NCBI RefSeq assembly: GCF_022376445.1
Contig: NW_025954999.1
Span: forward strand, 62,001 to 126,000
DNA from: Fomitopsis serialis
Taxonomy: Eukaryota > Basidiomycota > Agaricomycetes > Polyporales > Fomitopsidaceae
Reading direction: 5' to 3'
DNA length: 64,000 nt
Below, in pieces: positions 33,652 to 43,905 of this stretch. The notes beneath the pieces are model-generated. The model was given only the letters and a program-made list of their open reading frames with translations, ran no database searches and was not told where the DNA came from. Position 1 is the stretch's first letter; every line of letters starts with the position of its first letter. The translations under genes were made by a program, and so were the position numbers.

Positions 33652-35127
33652 TCAGCGAGTCGAAAAATCGACGCGGAACTCCTGCCTCATCCCCCAACGC
33701 AATCGGGCTCCGACATACACCACGAAGGCTTGTGTCACGTCTGCGTCTGGCGGCCCCCAACTTGCGTCCGACAGCCACACCGTCCTCAGGTCGGAACACC
33801 GGAGTCCGACAACATTTGGCTTCCCGGGGTACGCCACTGGCTGCGACAGAGCCTCCAACATCGGAGACAGTACATCTATCCGGGTCAAGGGTTCCGACGA
33901 CGTGGCGAACTCGATGCTTTGGAGCGACGGCATAAGGTCGAGGAAGCGTTGCCATTCGGCCTGCGCGATACAGGCGGTCTGGGGGAGCCCGACAATCCTG
34001 ACAGACCGCACGGCGGGCAGGTTCATTAGCTCGAACCTCAACGATGGCTGACCATCCTCGGCGTTGTCTTCACGCTCCATGTCCCACTCCCAGCTCACAG
34101 TCAGCCTTTCATCTGGAGTAGACATGCTGATGACGTAATTATCTTCATCCGCCATGTTTGAGTACGCGAAGACGAGGTCTTGGGCCACAGATGTGATGGA
34201 CCGGAGCGAGTGGCAATGCCGCGTTATGTCGCGCTCTGAGCTCGAGGGGCCAACAAGCCGCAGGTTGACTTCCGTTGTCGCCGGGAACGTGATGTGGGCG
34301 ACAGTGTGGAGGACGTCGTCTTGCAATCCTGCAAGGAAGAGGAACTTCAAGCAAGGGAGGTCGACTGTCGTCGTCGGGTAGGCGGTGTTGTCCGACCAAT
34401 TCCGTTCGACAATGCCGAGGACAATTACCTCCAACTCCGGGGATCGACCAAGTACCGATACTAGCTCCTCGGTGGATAGGCTCGCTTGATCGTGTAAGTC
34501 CAGCCGCCTCAGGCCCGAGAAGGGGTCCAGCGAGAGTGGCATGCTGACGGTTGAGACGCGCTGGACTGCCGGCATCTGGCCGCCGAAAGGGCGCGTAGTC
34601 CTCGCGGCAGCAAGGACGTGGGGAGGCTCGGCTTCGTCGATCTCTGCTTCCAGGTGGATGGATTTGAGGATGGGAGCGGGGTTGCGGAGCTCGGCGAGGA
34701 TTCTCATAGTCTTGTTCAGGTCATATCCCGATAGCTCGAAGTGTTCGATGCGACCGCTATGGGCTGCGATGGCGCGGACGAGGGGGGATATGTCTGCGGT
34801 AGGCGGTGTGGCCGTGGTAGCGGCCTCGACCTTCACTCGTAACCGCGCGGTCTTCGAGCGGCGCAGTCGCTCTTCCACCATCCATAGAGTGGTCGTATCG
34901 TTGACCGAGATCCTGCGCCATAGCCGCGATCGTGCCAGAGCTACCTGTCGCCACCGATGGGAGACTTGCGCGACAATATCGCTCGAGGTGGCCATAGCAG
35001 TGTCGACTTTGTCCTCTTCGGAGAGTAGGGTGAAGATGGCCTCGAGAAGCTCGACAGGAAGCCATGATATAGGCGAGATGTTCGCTTTAAAGCGTACATT
35101 GTTCTGTGCTAGAACAATAGGCATCAT
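33652..35127 (-). CDS. F-box domain protein with LRR-like region, copy 1
   Basis: Single-exon protein of 491 aa. The F-box-like helix lies at about residues 18-65: ISWLPVELLEAIFTLLSE, then IVAQVSHRWRQVALARSRLW. F-box proteins recruit substrates to SCF ubiquitin ligases through Skp1. The remainder alternates Leu-rich strands (LRRLDLHDQASLSTEELV, LPCLKFLFLAGLQDDVLHT), as in degenerate LRR folds of the large agaricomycete F-box families. Substrate unknown. The paralogue at 49972-51273 shares the order and many blocks (VSLDPFFGLKKL / LSLDPFSGLRRL, the DEVLHTLAHISFP type). MM at the start gives two possible ATGs; the first is used. Reading frame intact. Confidence 0.85.
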   Translation of the reverse strand: MMPIVLAQNNVRFKANISPISWLPVELLEAIFTLLSEEDKVDTAMATSSDIVAQVSHRWRQVALARSRLWRRISVNDTTTLWMVEERLRRSKTARLRVKVEAATTATPPTADISPLVRAIAAHSGRIEHFELSGYDLNKTMRILAELRNPAPILKSIHLEAEIDEAEPPHVLAAARTTRPFGGQMPAVQRVSTVSMPLSLDPFSGLRRLDLHDQASLSTEELVSVLGRSPELEVIVLGIVERNWSDNTAYPTTTVDLPCLKFLFLAGLQDDVLHTVAHITFPATTEVNLRLVGPSSSERDITRHCHSLRSITSVAQDLVFAYSNMADEDNYVISMSTPDERLTVSWEWDMEREDNAEDGQPSLRFELMNLPAVRSVRIVGLPQTACIAQAEWQRFLDLMPSLQSIEFATSSEPLTRIDVLSPMLEALSQPVAYPGKPNVVGLRCSDLRTVWLSDASWGPPDADVTQAFVVYVGARLRWGMRQEFRVDFSTR

Positions 35128-37016
35128 GACTACAAAGGGATCAGCCCACGACGCGACTCATGGCAGCGTGAAGCGACGACTTACCAGATAGGACGTACTT
35201 AGTCGACAACACTGGAGCAAAAGATACGTTCGCGAAAGAGGTTTGAGTATTCCAGAATAAGACACGTAACAAAGTAGGGAGTGGGTCAAGTGGTAGCGAG
35301 TGGCATCCGTCTTTCATGCCGGTGGCCCTGCACAAAGGCTTTGGCCAGCATCACGTGATCGTGCATCCACACGACACAGGTTACTGTTGTAAGTTACCTT
35401 CCAGATGGAATGGACAGCCGAGACAACGGCCAAATCCTACAGACAACACGTACATATCGCACGGAGAACCAGCCAGCCAGTACTCGGTTCGAAGGGATTG
35501 ATTGGTCCGTCCGGGTAGCCTTCGCTGGCAATTTGGCAAAAATGAAGTCATCAGTGAAGGAGTGGTCGGCAGAGCTGGACTCACTCACATCGTGTTTGGG
35601 ATGACAGTTCGAGGTTGCATTGCGAGTGCTGCGTATCAGCGACAGAGCATAGGTATGTCACGGAGAAAACGAAACAATACCATCAATACTTCACGCGTAT
35701 ACCAGCTTCGCTCGGTGCGCATTCACGGACCTCAAACACGCACGCACGCACGATGATCCCGAAAGCGAACAATGCCTGCATGCTTTGTGAAAATATATGA
35801 ACCATGTGCATCATACAGTTAGAACAAGAGACGACCATCCGAGATCCGGATGCATCGTAGACTGCCTGTAACTCGTATGGCGATCTTCGCTGCTGGGACT
35901 TTGCATAGGTATATGTCGCCGAGCTCGCCTTCCATTGGTAGCCAGTCCATCTTGAATACGACTAGTCGCGGGACAACACCGGGATCTGACATTACCATAG
36001 TGCGTGAACGTAGCTTGCGAATGTCGACGGGTACCAGGGGGCACTAACAATCTTAACTTCGCAGGTCGCTTGCCATGAGCACTTGCCATAATGCCAACCT
36101 CGGAGCTTCCGTAGAGTCAGCTTGGCAGCATACAGCAGATGGAACACTCACCATCATGATACTCCCTCGAATGTCCTCCGTACATACTCAGGCTTTACGC
36201 GGAAGACACAGCGGGTTCGGGCGCATCGGTTGTTCTGTACGTAAAGCACTGTGTGACAGTTTCGACACTCTTGTCTCCAGCCTGCAATTTCAAGAGACAC
36301 GGCGGCATGGCGAGAGCCGAAGAGTCGAGTGTGGGACTGATTGATACAGCTCCAGCTAGCAGCGGGGTACATAGTTATGGATCGTCGGGAAACTTGCTGA
36401 TAACGATAGACAGTACTGTGCCAGCAGAGAATTGCACGGGCAGAGGAAGAATTCAGGGCAATATACATAATGGGGTGGAGGTCGATGTAGACTCGGAATC
36501 AGATCCCTCCACGGTCGCTTCGGAGGCTCGTCGACGCGGCTGAAGCCGGGCCGCGGAATCTGGATACCCAATCTTCTAAGCCAATTCTAAGCCTTCGCAA
36601 GCCCTAATATTAAAGTACCAACTTAAATTCTGGCCGTCAGTAAGACCCGGTGAGGGTCACATCTCAAGAATTCGTGCCTTGTAAGTCCTTTCGCCATACA
36701 CAGATCGAGAATTGGTGGCAGCGACATCGTCGAGGCAGAGACCGTAGCCCATAGAAGACCATCCTCTCCCCCGGGCCCACTCAACTCAGAGGTATTCTTT
36801 AGGGTCTGCCTAGGCCGGGAGACTATGCCGTAGCGTGGACATGTACGGCTGATATGATTGCATGCGATAATTTGGACGGAGAAATACAGCAGGTAAGCGA
36901 GCCAACGCAGCGTTTGTAGGAACTACGGCGTAGTAGTACGAATGCAACAGGTCGAGCGAAGATTACATTGGCACATCATGTAGATATTCGTCAAGCTCTA
37001 GCCCTGTCTCATAGCG
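35128..37016. other. Intergenic, 1.9 kb
   Basis: No gene could be supported. A (cgca)n tract lies at about 35738-35752. Isolated protein-like strings on the minus strand near 35.9-36.1 kb could not be joined into an exon chain. Confidence 0.4.
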
Positions 37017-39018
37017 TCAAATGCTCCTGTGCTTCATACCGACTATGCATTCGAGCGGTCTCCGAGCAACGGAGTCCCGGACTTGGAGCTGGAAAGGTGC
37101 CTATTTCACTAAAAGCGACGGGTGTGGATATAACGATACTCACCGAGCATCAGACTTGAGAGCAAATTGGTACCGGCGGAAGAGCGTGGCCAGGATGATA
37201 TGAAGCTGCATAATGGCAAGACTGCGACCTATGCACGCCCTGATGCGCAGCGTTAGAAACGGCACCGTGTAGGACGTCTGATTGTCTAATTTCTTACCTG
37301 GGACCAATAGAGAAAGGAGCGAAGGCGTCCATCATCTGTTTCCTGTGTTCAGGACTAGCCTCGGTCCAGCGCTCGGGGCGGAATTCAGCCGCATCCGGGC
37401 CCCAGACAGACTCGTCCCTGTGAAGATGGTAGAGCGGGACGCTCACCCATGTGCCCTTTTTGAAATGGTGCCCGAGGATAGTGGCGCCGCCGGCAGGAAC
37501 CTCGCGAGGCAAGCCGGCACCTATGGTCGCATATAGGCGCTGCCCTTCGAAGATCACCGCATCAAGGTAAGGTAAATCCTTGACGGCGTCGTATGGAGCG
37601 ACTTCGGAATCGAGAGATGCGAGCGCCGCATCCAGCTCTGCCTGAAGCGTTGCCTGTACGCGCTGGTCGCGAGCAAGGTAATACATCGTCCCACAGGTGG
37701 TGCTGCAGTCCTCGTCAGCGAAGCAATCAATGCCTGGTACGGACGCGCTTACTTGGCAATGGTGTCCGAACCGGCAACGATAAGCACGAAAGCCTCTGCG
37801 CTCAGTTCCACTGGGCTCAACGGCTTCCCGTCGTCATCCCGTGCCTCCAACAGTTTCTGGAGCATGTCCGGCCTGCCACTCGGGTTGGCCAAGCGACGTG
37901 CGACGGCCATGATAGATAGAGCCGCTAGCTTTTTACTCGCAGGTCGATTACTGCCGTACCCGGGGAGTTGCTGCAGGATTGTCTGCCAAGTACGCGAAAT
38001 GAACGCCAGAGGGGCGATTGCCTCGGCGCGTGTACTGAGGACTTCAATGTAAGGTATGTCTTCTTCCTCGATTGAAAGCTTGTCCGCGCCCTCGGAGAAC
38101 TTCTCGATCGCCTTGTAACCTTCTTCGGGATTTTTCGCAACTCTGGCTACGTCTTTGCCGGCTTTGAGCATGCCGAAGGGAAGACCGAACGCGAGGTCGC
38201 CTGGATCGAGGAGGTGAGTAAGTACCCTTGAATGACCGTAGACCACTCACCAATAGTGTCGAAGGCCCAGAAGTTGAGCCCTGAGCGAGGTAAGATATGA
38301 ATTCAGCTTTCTGACAGTCAACCATTTATGCCGAGATGCGACACGTACAAGGCATGCAGTCGATCCACACGCGGCCATTCTGCACGTTCCAGGTAGTCGA
38401 TCCGAGCTGGCCTTTGAGAGGGCCCGCTCCATGTTGAGCCTCCTGCATGCGAGATGCCAGGTAGTCCCACTGACGGAGGAGCCCAGAGACATGCGCGTGG
38501 GAGATGGGCTCGATCGCGCGGATGCTCTGGGGCGCAAACATGTGCGCTTCTATGCGACGCTTCCGGGCGTGCTCAGTGCGCGACCGCGTGTTGAAGATAT
38601 TGCGAACGCGGAAGTTGGCGAAGATGTCGTAGAACCCCGCCTTCATGAAGCCAGCCGAGTGGCCGTAGATCGCGTTAAGGGCCCTTGGGTCGGAAATAGA
38701 GACGTGGTTCGGGGAGAGACGGACGAAGGTGCCTGTTCCAGTAAGACTTTTAACCGTTGCAGTCTGATTAACAATGAAATAAATACCATATTTGCGGTGC
38801 AAACTGTCGACTGTGCTTGACCAGCGGTTGTGGGAAACCACCCAGAACATCCAAGCATCCGTGAACTTGGCGAGGAATGGCCCCGGGTACGAGCGCAATC
38901 CGGATGCATCCTTGAAGTGAGCAGCGAGCTGGACCAAGACAAGTGCCACCGGTACAATAGCCAGTAATAAGAAAGGATTATCCGAAATATCGGAGGTCAA
39001 CTGGTGGATGACCGGCAT
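37017..39018 (-). CDS. Cytochrome P450 monooxygenase 1
   Basis: Haem-thiolate monooxygenase anchored in the ER membrane, about 570 aa. Exons (minus): 39018-38349, 38280-38251, 38200-37753, 37702-37298, 37239-37144 and 37088-37017. The N-terminal anchor is [17 protein letters not shown], followed by the [14 protein letters not shown] hinge. The I-helix reads [10 protein letters not shown], the ExxR motif is EGQR, PERF is FRPERW, and the haem loop is FSIGPRACIGRS with the ligand Cys. The last exon gives [15 protein letters not shown], a normal P450 C-terminus, but the phase of the preceding exon is one base short, another -1 slip near 37150. The start was set at 39018 because the reading open from 39195 adds an Arg-rich leader before the anchor. 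Substrate unknown; no terpene or polyketide synthase lies nearby. Confidence 0.9.
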
Positions 39019-40708
39019 ACTGCCTCGCGATGAGACACGACAATATAGCCTGAGGGTGTAGAGGTAGCCTGGCGGGACTCCCATGAGTTCCTGGACTTTA
39101 TATGGCCCATGACCTCGCGCCGCTGACTCCCTCGACTTCGGCTTTTCGCCTGCAACGGCGCTCGGAAATAAAGAACCCGCACCGTGGCTAGCCATGCGTG
39201 ATTGTCGGACTGAAGAAGCTCGAGACGGGAAGCATCACGAGGTCTAGCTTTCCAAACAGAGATGAGTTAGTCGACAACTTGGTATGGGAAGCACCAGCTC
39301 AGCGGAAGATGACAATGCTCACTGTTGACTGAGGCGTACGGGTATTGTGCGGACCTTCCGCCAGATGATCAATGGTTTATGGAACATCGAAATATTATGC
39401 TCACAGTTTCTATGACTGCTCCTTCCAATCGAGATGCAGCCTTGTTTGACAATTTGAGGGCGCACAGGGCAGCTCATCGTACAGAGGGTTTCGGCATGCA
39501 CTAGGGCCGACGGCAACTTGTGGAAGCGGCATCCTTCTTGCTCGCCGGAGGCTTGCGAAACCTCGTAATGTGTAGATTCTTCGACGGGAGCGAATGAAAG
39601 GCGTGTGAACGATGCACTGGTCACAGGCTCCGAGTCGACGCGTTCTGTGGGTACGTCAGTGACCGCACCGAGGTGGTGCAAATCTTGCCAGTTGTATGGC
39701 CGGTGCGATGGAAGCGGAAAAATCGATGTGCATTACTGTTCACCGTTATCCCGCGCATCCGAAGCGGCAGCTTGAGAACACCGCAGTCGACATTCTGTGA
39801 CAAGTCAGCGGGCTCCGAGTCCGATGGCACTAATCAGTTAAGAGTACATCGCCGCGGTTTAGCATGGGAGGAGCGATCAACGCGGGTTTTACTAGGCAAG
39901 TCTATCACCGTGAACGACTGACCATTGGGAGGAGAACGTTGCTGGAGATGCTTCCGTCTAGATCATGCAGCGGCTCTGCGCTAAACTCGCCACAGCCACA
40001 GATCTGATCTGCGTCCATCTCGATCCGGATCTGCGAACCGTGTTCAATGCGGGGTAAAGGCTAGACCGAATTCCTAGACGTCGTCCTTTGAATAAATTTT
40101 GTTGAGTAGCCTTGCGTATCGGTTTCTTCATCTGTAGGAGTCCAGGAGGAACGCCTTTTCGTCGTTTTGGCCTTCAAGCCTAGCCACTGGCAGTTCCACC
40201 GTCCTGTACGCGCTTCATATGAACGGCTCAGTTGAATTACATCAACGGCTCTTCACGAATGTGCGTCTGGTATCATACATGAGTTAGCTCGAGTCAGATA
40301 GTTTCGGACTGGATGACGGGGCAACACGACTCGGGCCAACATCACCATGATGTGGCAGTATGTCAGTACTAGTAGAGCTTTCTGCCATACGTATTATATC
40401 CAAGTCTTTAGTAGACTCCCAATAGTCCGCTCGTTCGTACGCGGCACGAGCCTTGCGCTGTGAATTGAATGTGGGATACTGGGATACTTGAACACGCCGG
40501 GCATGCGGGTGAAGTCGGAGCAGTCCGGACGCGTCGCGTCGCATCAAATGAGTCGCGAGCACGTGATCGCGCGTGAATTCGAACATTGAATCTGATCGCT
40601 ACGCGACGCAGGCTCGCTGCTCTCAACCTCCCACCCTTCACGCTGCGCTACCCCTTCTTCACACGCCCATTCGCCTCATCCTGGATACGTCCCGCCACAC
40701 CAGGCCAC
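39019..40708. promoter_or_regulatory. Divergent intergenic region (P450 1 / J-domain protein)
   Basis: About 1.7 kb holding both promoters by position. No coding sequence or RNA was recognised. Confidence 0.4.
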
Positions 40709-41671
40709 ATGGCCACAAGCCGCTCATTGTATGATATTCTGGGGATTACCCAAACCGCCTCTGCCGATGCTGGTGCGTTCAGGTTTTTGCGGCATAACGA
40801 GAAGGGAACTGATATGTCGCCTTGAAGTACGCAAGGCATACAAGCTGCAGGCATTGCAGACACATCCAGGTGAGGCATCAAACTGAGAGTGGGCAAGAGC
40901 GTTATGTTTACGGTCCTCGTAGATAAGTTACCAGTAGGCACGCTCGAAGCCGAGGTCGAAGCTGCGAAGGCACGCTTCAGAGAAGTGCGTAACCAGGATA
41001 TCTCTTGCAGCCATGCTCGCTGATGCACTCCATGTGCCCCCTAGGTTCGAACAGCATTCGAAGTACTCAGTGATCCGGCAAAGCGCCGCGTACGTTACTT
41101 CTTCTAACACAATCCGCGGGATAGCCTCCGGAAACCTAACAATGCTGACCCCACGCAGGCCTACGACAATGGACTCGAATATTTCGCAGACACGTCAACG
41201 TGGACATGAGCGAGATGCGGACCAAGCTTGCGCAGGCGAAGCTCGCGCGAGAGCGCGCTGAGTGGGCTCGCCAGGCAGAACTGCGCCATCAAGAGCGCAT
41301 GCGCGTCTTGCGTGAGGAGGTTCTCGCGAGCCAGAAGCGTTACCAGGAAACGATGGCCAAGGCAGAATTGCGGTACCAAGAACGCGTGTGCGCGCTGGAG
41401 GAGGAACTCACCGCGAAGCGGGAGGCCGAGCGGAGGGAGGAGGCGAGCATGCGCGGCGAGTCGGTTGACATGGCCGAGGATATGCTGCAGGAGTTGAGGA
41501 ACCTGAACCCTGAGTGGGAAGCACGGAGAAAGGAAGTGCTCCGCGTAAGTTGTCACCTTGGGCTCGCGCGATTTTTGTCACTGAGAGTTGTTGAAGCGGC
41601 AAGCGGAGAGAATGAAGAAGACCGAGAGGCCGCCCATGCGTCCATCGCAAAGCGAGCCTGTGTACCTCTAA
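40709..41671 (+). CDS. J-domain protein with coiled-coil, one frame slip
   Basis: Hsp40-type co-chaperone or J-like adaptor of about 225 aa. Exons: 40709-40772, 40828-40869, 40923-40984, 41045-41089, 41159-41544 and 41597-41671. The J domain runs SLYDILGITQTASADA, VRKAYKLQALQT, HPD at residues 34-36, and AFEVLSDPAKRRAYDNGLEYF. A highly charged coiled coil follows (KLAQAKLARERAEWARQAEL, KRYQETMAKAELRYQERV). The last exon encodes RQAERMKKTERPPMRPSQS, ending VYL. Exon 5 is 386 nt and should be 387: near 41180 the frame moves by -1 into VDMSEMRTKL. The Met at 40709 was chosen; the open frame further upstream (RYPFFTRPFAS) could extend the protein with a possible mitochondrial-type leader, but no ATG supports it. 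Confidence 0.78.
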
Positions 41672-41851
41672 CCCATCTATCCTGGGGCCTAGATCTTATG
41701 CTGGTATTTATCAGACTTACTGACGCTGATGTTGTCAACAATACCCGCCACAAGCGATATCTGTACATCTCTGTTTTACAATGGACTATAGATCTGCACC
41801 AGAACTGGTCCAAGTCAGTGATACCCCTGCCGTCTAGTCACGGGACTTACA

Positions 41852-42453
41852 CTACGTAGCCCCTACTGCCTGCAACCTACTCTGCGCGATCTTTCCTAGG
41901 TCACCGATCGCCCTCTCGAGCTCCCTAATCCACTCCTCGCTGCCGACCTCGATGCTGCCCGCCGCTTCCAAGAGGGGCTTGTCTGGACTGAGCGACGGCT
42001 CGAACCCCAGCACGCCCTCCATCTCATCCTTGATTGCCGACCTCGACCGCCCATTCACAAATGTGATATATCGCAAGCCAGGATAGCGGTGCTCGTAGCA
42101 CGCATTCAGGTGAGCGAGGCGCACGAGGACCTCAGGAGGCGTCGCGCGTGCAGCTTGCTCCTGCGAGCTGAGGTGCGACAGGCCCTTGACTTCACCAATG
42201 CGCGGGTGGCCTGCGATGAAGCTTGCCTTCAGGCCTGCATCCCACTTGGATACAACCTGCAAAGTTGTGTCGATGAGGCCGGCATACGAGGCTGGTGGAG
42301 TGGGGAGGACGTGATATAGGATGCAACCCCGGGCAGCAGATCAGAGAAAAGGATGGGCGAGGCCTCGAAGAGAGTCGTGAGCGTGTGCGCGAGGGGGCTA
42401 CCCGGTTCCGGTTTGCTGCTGAGGACTTCCTCGAATGGCGGGAGAGCGGACAT
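41852..42453 (-). CDS. OHCU decarboxylase (ureide pathway), one frame slip
   Basis: 2-Oxo-4-hydroxy-4-carboxy-5-ureidoimidazoline decarboxylase, which makes S-allantoin after uricase in purine breakdown. Single exon of 602 nt that becomes 603 (200 aa) if one base is restored near 42265. There LPPFEEVLSS...SSTQL joins VVSKWDAGLKASFIAGHPRIGE by a -1 slip, with no splice sites. The family marks are the HPRIGE motif (the His is catalytic), SSQEQAA, LAHLNACYEHRYPGLRYITFVNGRSR and the C-terminal EEWIRELERAIGDLGKIAQSR helix. It is probably peroxisomal or cytosolic, but no clear PTS1 is seen (ends VGAT). It is tail-to-tail with the J-domain gene and divergent from the cytidylyltransferase-like gene. 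Confidence 0.9.
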
Positions 42454-42750
42454 GGTGCAATGTGCGTCCACGCTCGTAAAATCTGTGGGCCCAGATTACG
42501 GCTATGAGACGAGGTTCCTCGCGCAAGACAGCGTAAACGAGAACGTCGACACCCGCGCAGATACGTACCTCAGCGATAAGCTTGTATTCGGCGAGCTGCT
42601 GTCTCGAACGATGTGGGGAGGACGTCTGATCGATAGGTGAGACGAGGATGTGTGCGCCTATTTGCGAGCCTCTTGACCCCGCCTCGTGGCCGCCCAGCCT
42701 GAGCCTGAGGTTGCCCTCGACCGTCATCACCTCCAGCAGCGTACCCGGCG
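42454..42750. promoter_or_regulatory. Divergent promoter (OHCU decarboxylase / cytidylyltransferase-like)
   Basis: 297 nt between the two ATGs, the shortest divergent promoter in the window; the two genes may share control. No specific motif is claimed. Confidence 0.45.
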
Positions 42751-43698
42751 ATGCGACGCTCGCTCGACGTCGTGTCCGTGTTCTCCAGCGACGACCTCTC
42801 CGACTACGATGTCATTTCGGACGGCCACCAATCCCTCGAGTCCAGCATCGCCGACCTCGGTCACGTGGCTGGCGGTGCTGCCACCTTCCGCGAGCCTCCG
42901 CCTCTCCAGTCTGCCCAGGAACGATTCGACACCGTCGCGTTGACCGCGGACGACATCCAAGCGTACGTCCAGAAGGTCGTCCCAGCGACCGTGCCTGCAT
43001 TCCAGCGCGCCTCGGACGGCGAGCAACGCACGGTGCGCGTGTATGTAGACGGCGTATTCGACCCACTTCAGGCCAGGTGAGTCGACGTTCGTTCCGTTGT
43101 GTGCCATCGGTGCGAGCCTTACTGCGACGAAGAGATGCCTGCAGCTGCGTCAAGCGAAGCTTTCCTTCCCAGTGTACACTTGATGGTCGGTGTGCTGGCA
43201 GACGACCTGTGTGAGGCCCACCAAACCCCGATCATATGGCCGCATGTGGACAGGTGCGAAGTGCTGAGACACTGTCGGTGGGTAGACGAGGTCGTACCGG
43301 ATGCACCGTGGACCCTAGACGAACAGTACCTCCGCACGAAGAGGATTGACTATGTCGCTATTGACGAGGGTTCGTCGGTGAATCCTGCATGCGACAAGGA
43401 GCGGTTAAGGGGATACGATCTCGTGAAGGGTCTCCGTATGTTCTCAACTTTCGTGCGGGATAGTACTCTTAACGCCTTTGGCTTAGGCAAATTCATTCCG
43501 ATCCGAAGGACGAACACGATGACGCCTGCCGAACCCAGAGGCCTGTCTGTATTCGTCGAATCTACGAAGGGTACTGTGCGAGGCCCCGCCAACCTCGCTG
43601 CAGCTCTTCAACAGAAGTTAACTGTTGACGATGATGCGGATACCAATCCATTTGAAGAACCCAAACAGGATTTATTCGGGATCGGCTATGGGATCTAG
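42751..43698 (+). CDS. Degenerate cytidylyltransferase-like protein (CCT family), one frame slip
   Basis: About 279 aa resembling the catalytic domain of choline-phosphate cytidylyltransferase. Exons: 42751-43076, 43135-43435 and 43487-43698. Family blocks seen: VRVYVDGVFDP, LQLRQAKLSFP, VHLMVGVLADDLC, RCEVLRHCRWVDEVVPDAPW, RIDYVAIDEG, DLVKGLRKFIPIRRT. The nucleotide-binding HxGH that should follow FDP reads QARC, and the RTxGIST(S/T) motif reads RTNTMTP, so CTP transfer is unlikely. Exon 2 is one base short: near 43170 the frame slips by -1 between FP and SVHL. The acidic Ser-rich N-terminus (VFSSDDLSDYDVISD) replaces the basic leader of true CCT. It may be a regulatory or diverged paralogue. 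Confidence 0.75.
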
Positions 43699-43905
43699 TC
43701 CTTAGTCGACGCCTCAGGTTCTCAGGATTAGGAGTGTATGGGCCAAGTGTGGATTACGGACCGGTATGTGTGGTCGACGATGTTGGGTCGCTCGTGTATC
43801 ATTATTCCTTGCAGAGGCTGATGTATTCCTTGTACAACTGAGACAGCGACGATATAATACATGCTTGTACTTGCACAGCACAATGTTCGAGGCGAGCCCA
43901 ATCTA

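Noticed and set aside
35811..36120. A minus-strand string YGSSEVGIM, reminiscent of an adenylation-domain core, in the 35-37 kb gap
   Set aside because: No other adenylate-forming motif lies nearby in any frame and no splice chain could be built; too short to support a gene or relic.
39019..39195. N-terminal extension of P450 1 starting at 39195
   Set aside because: It puts an Arg/Ser-rich leader before the membrane anchor; P450s start just before the anchor, as the Met at 39018 does.
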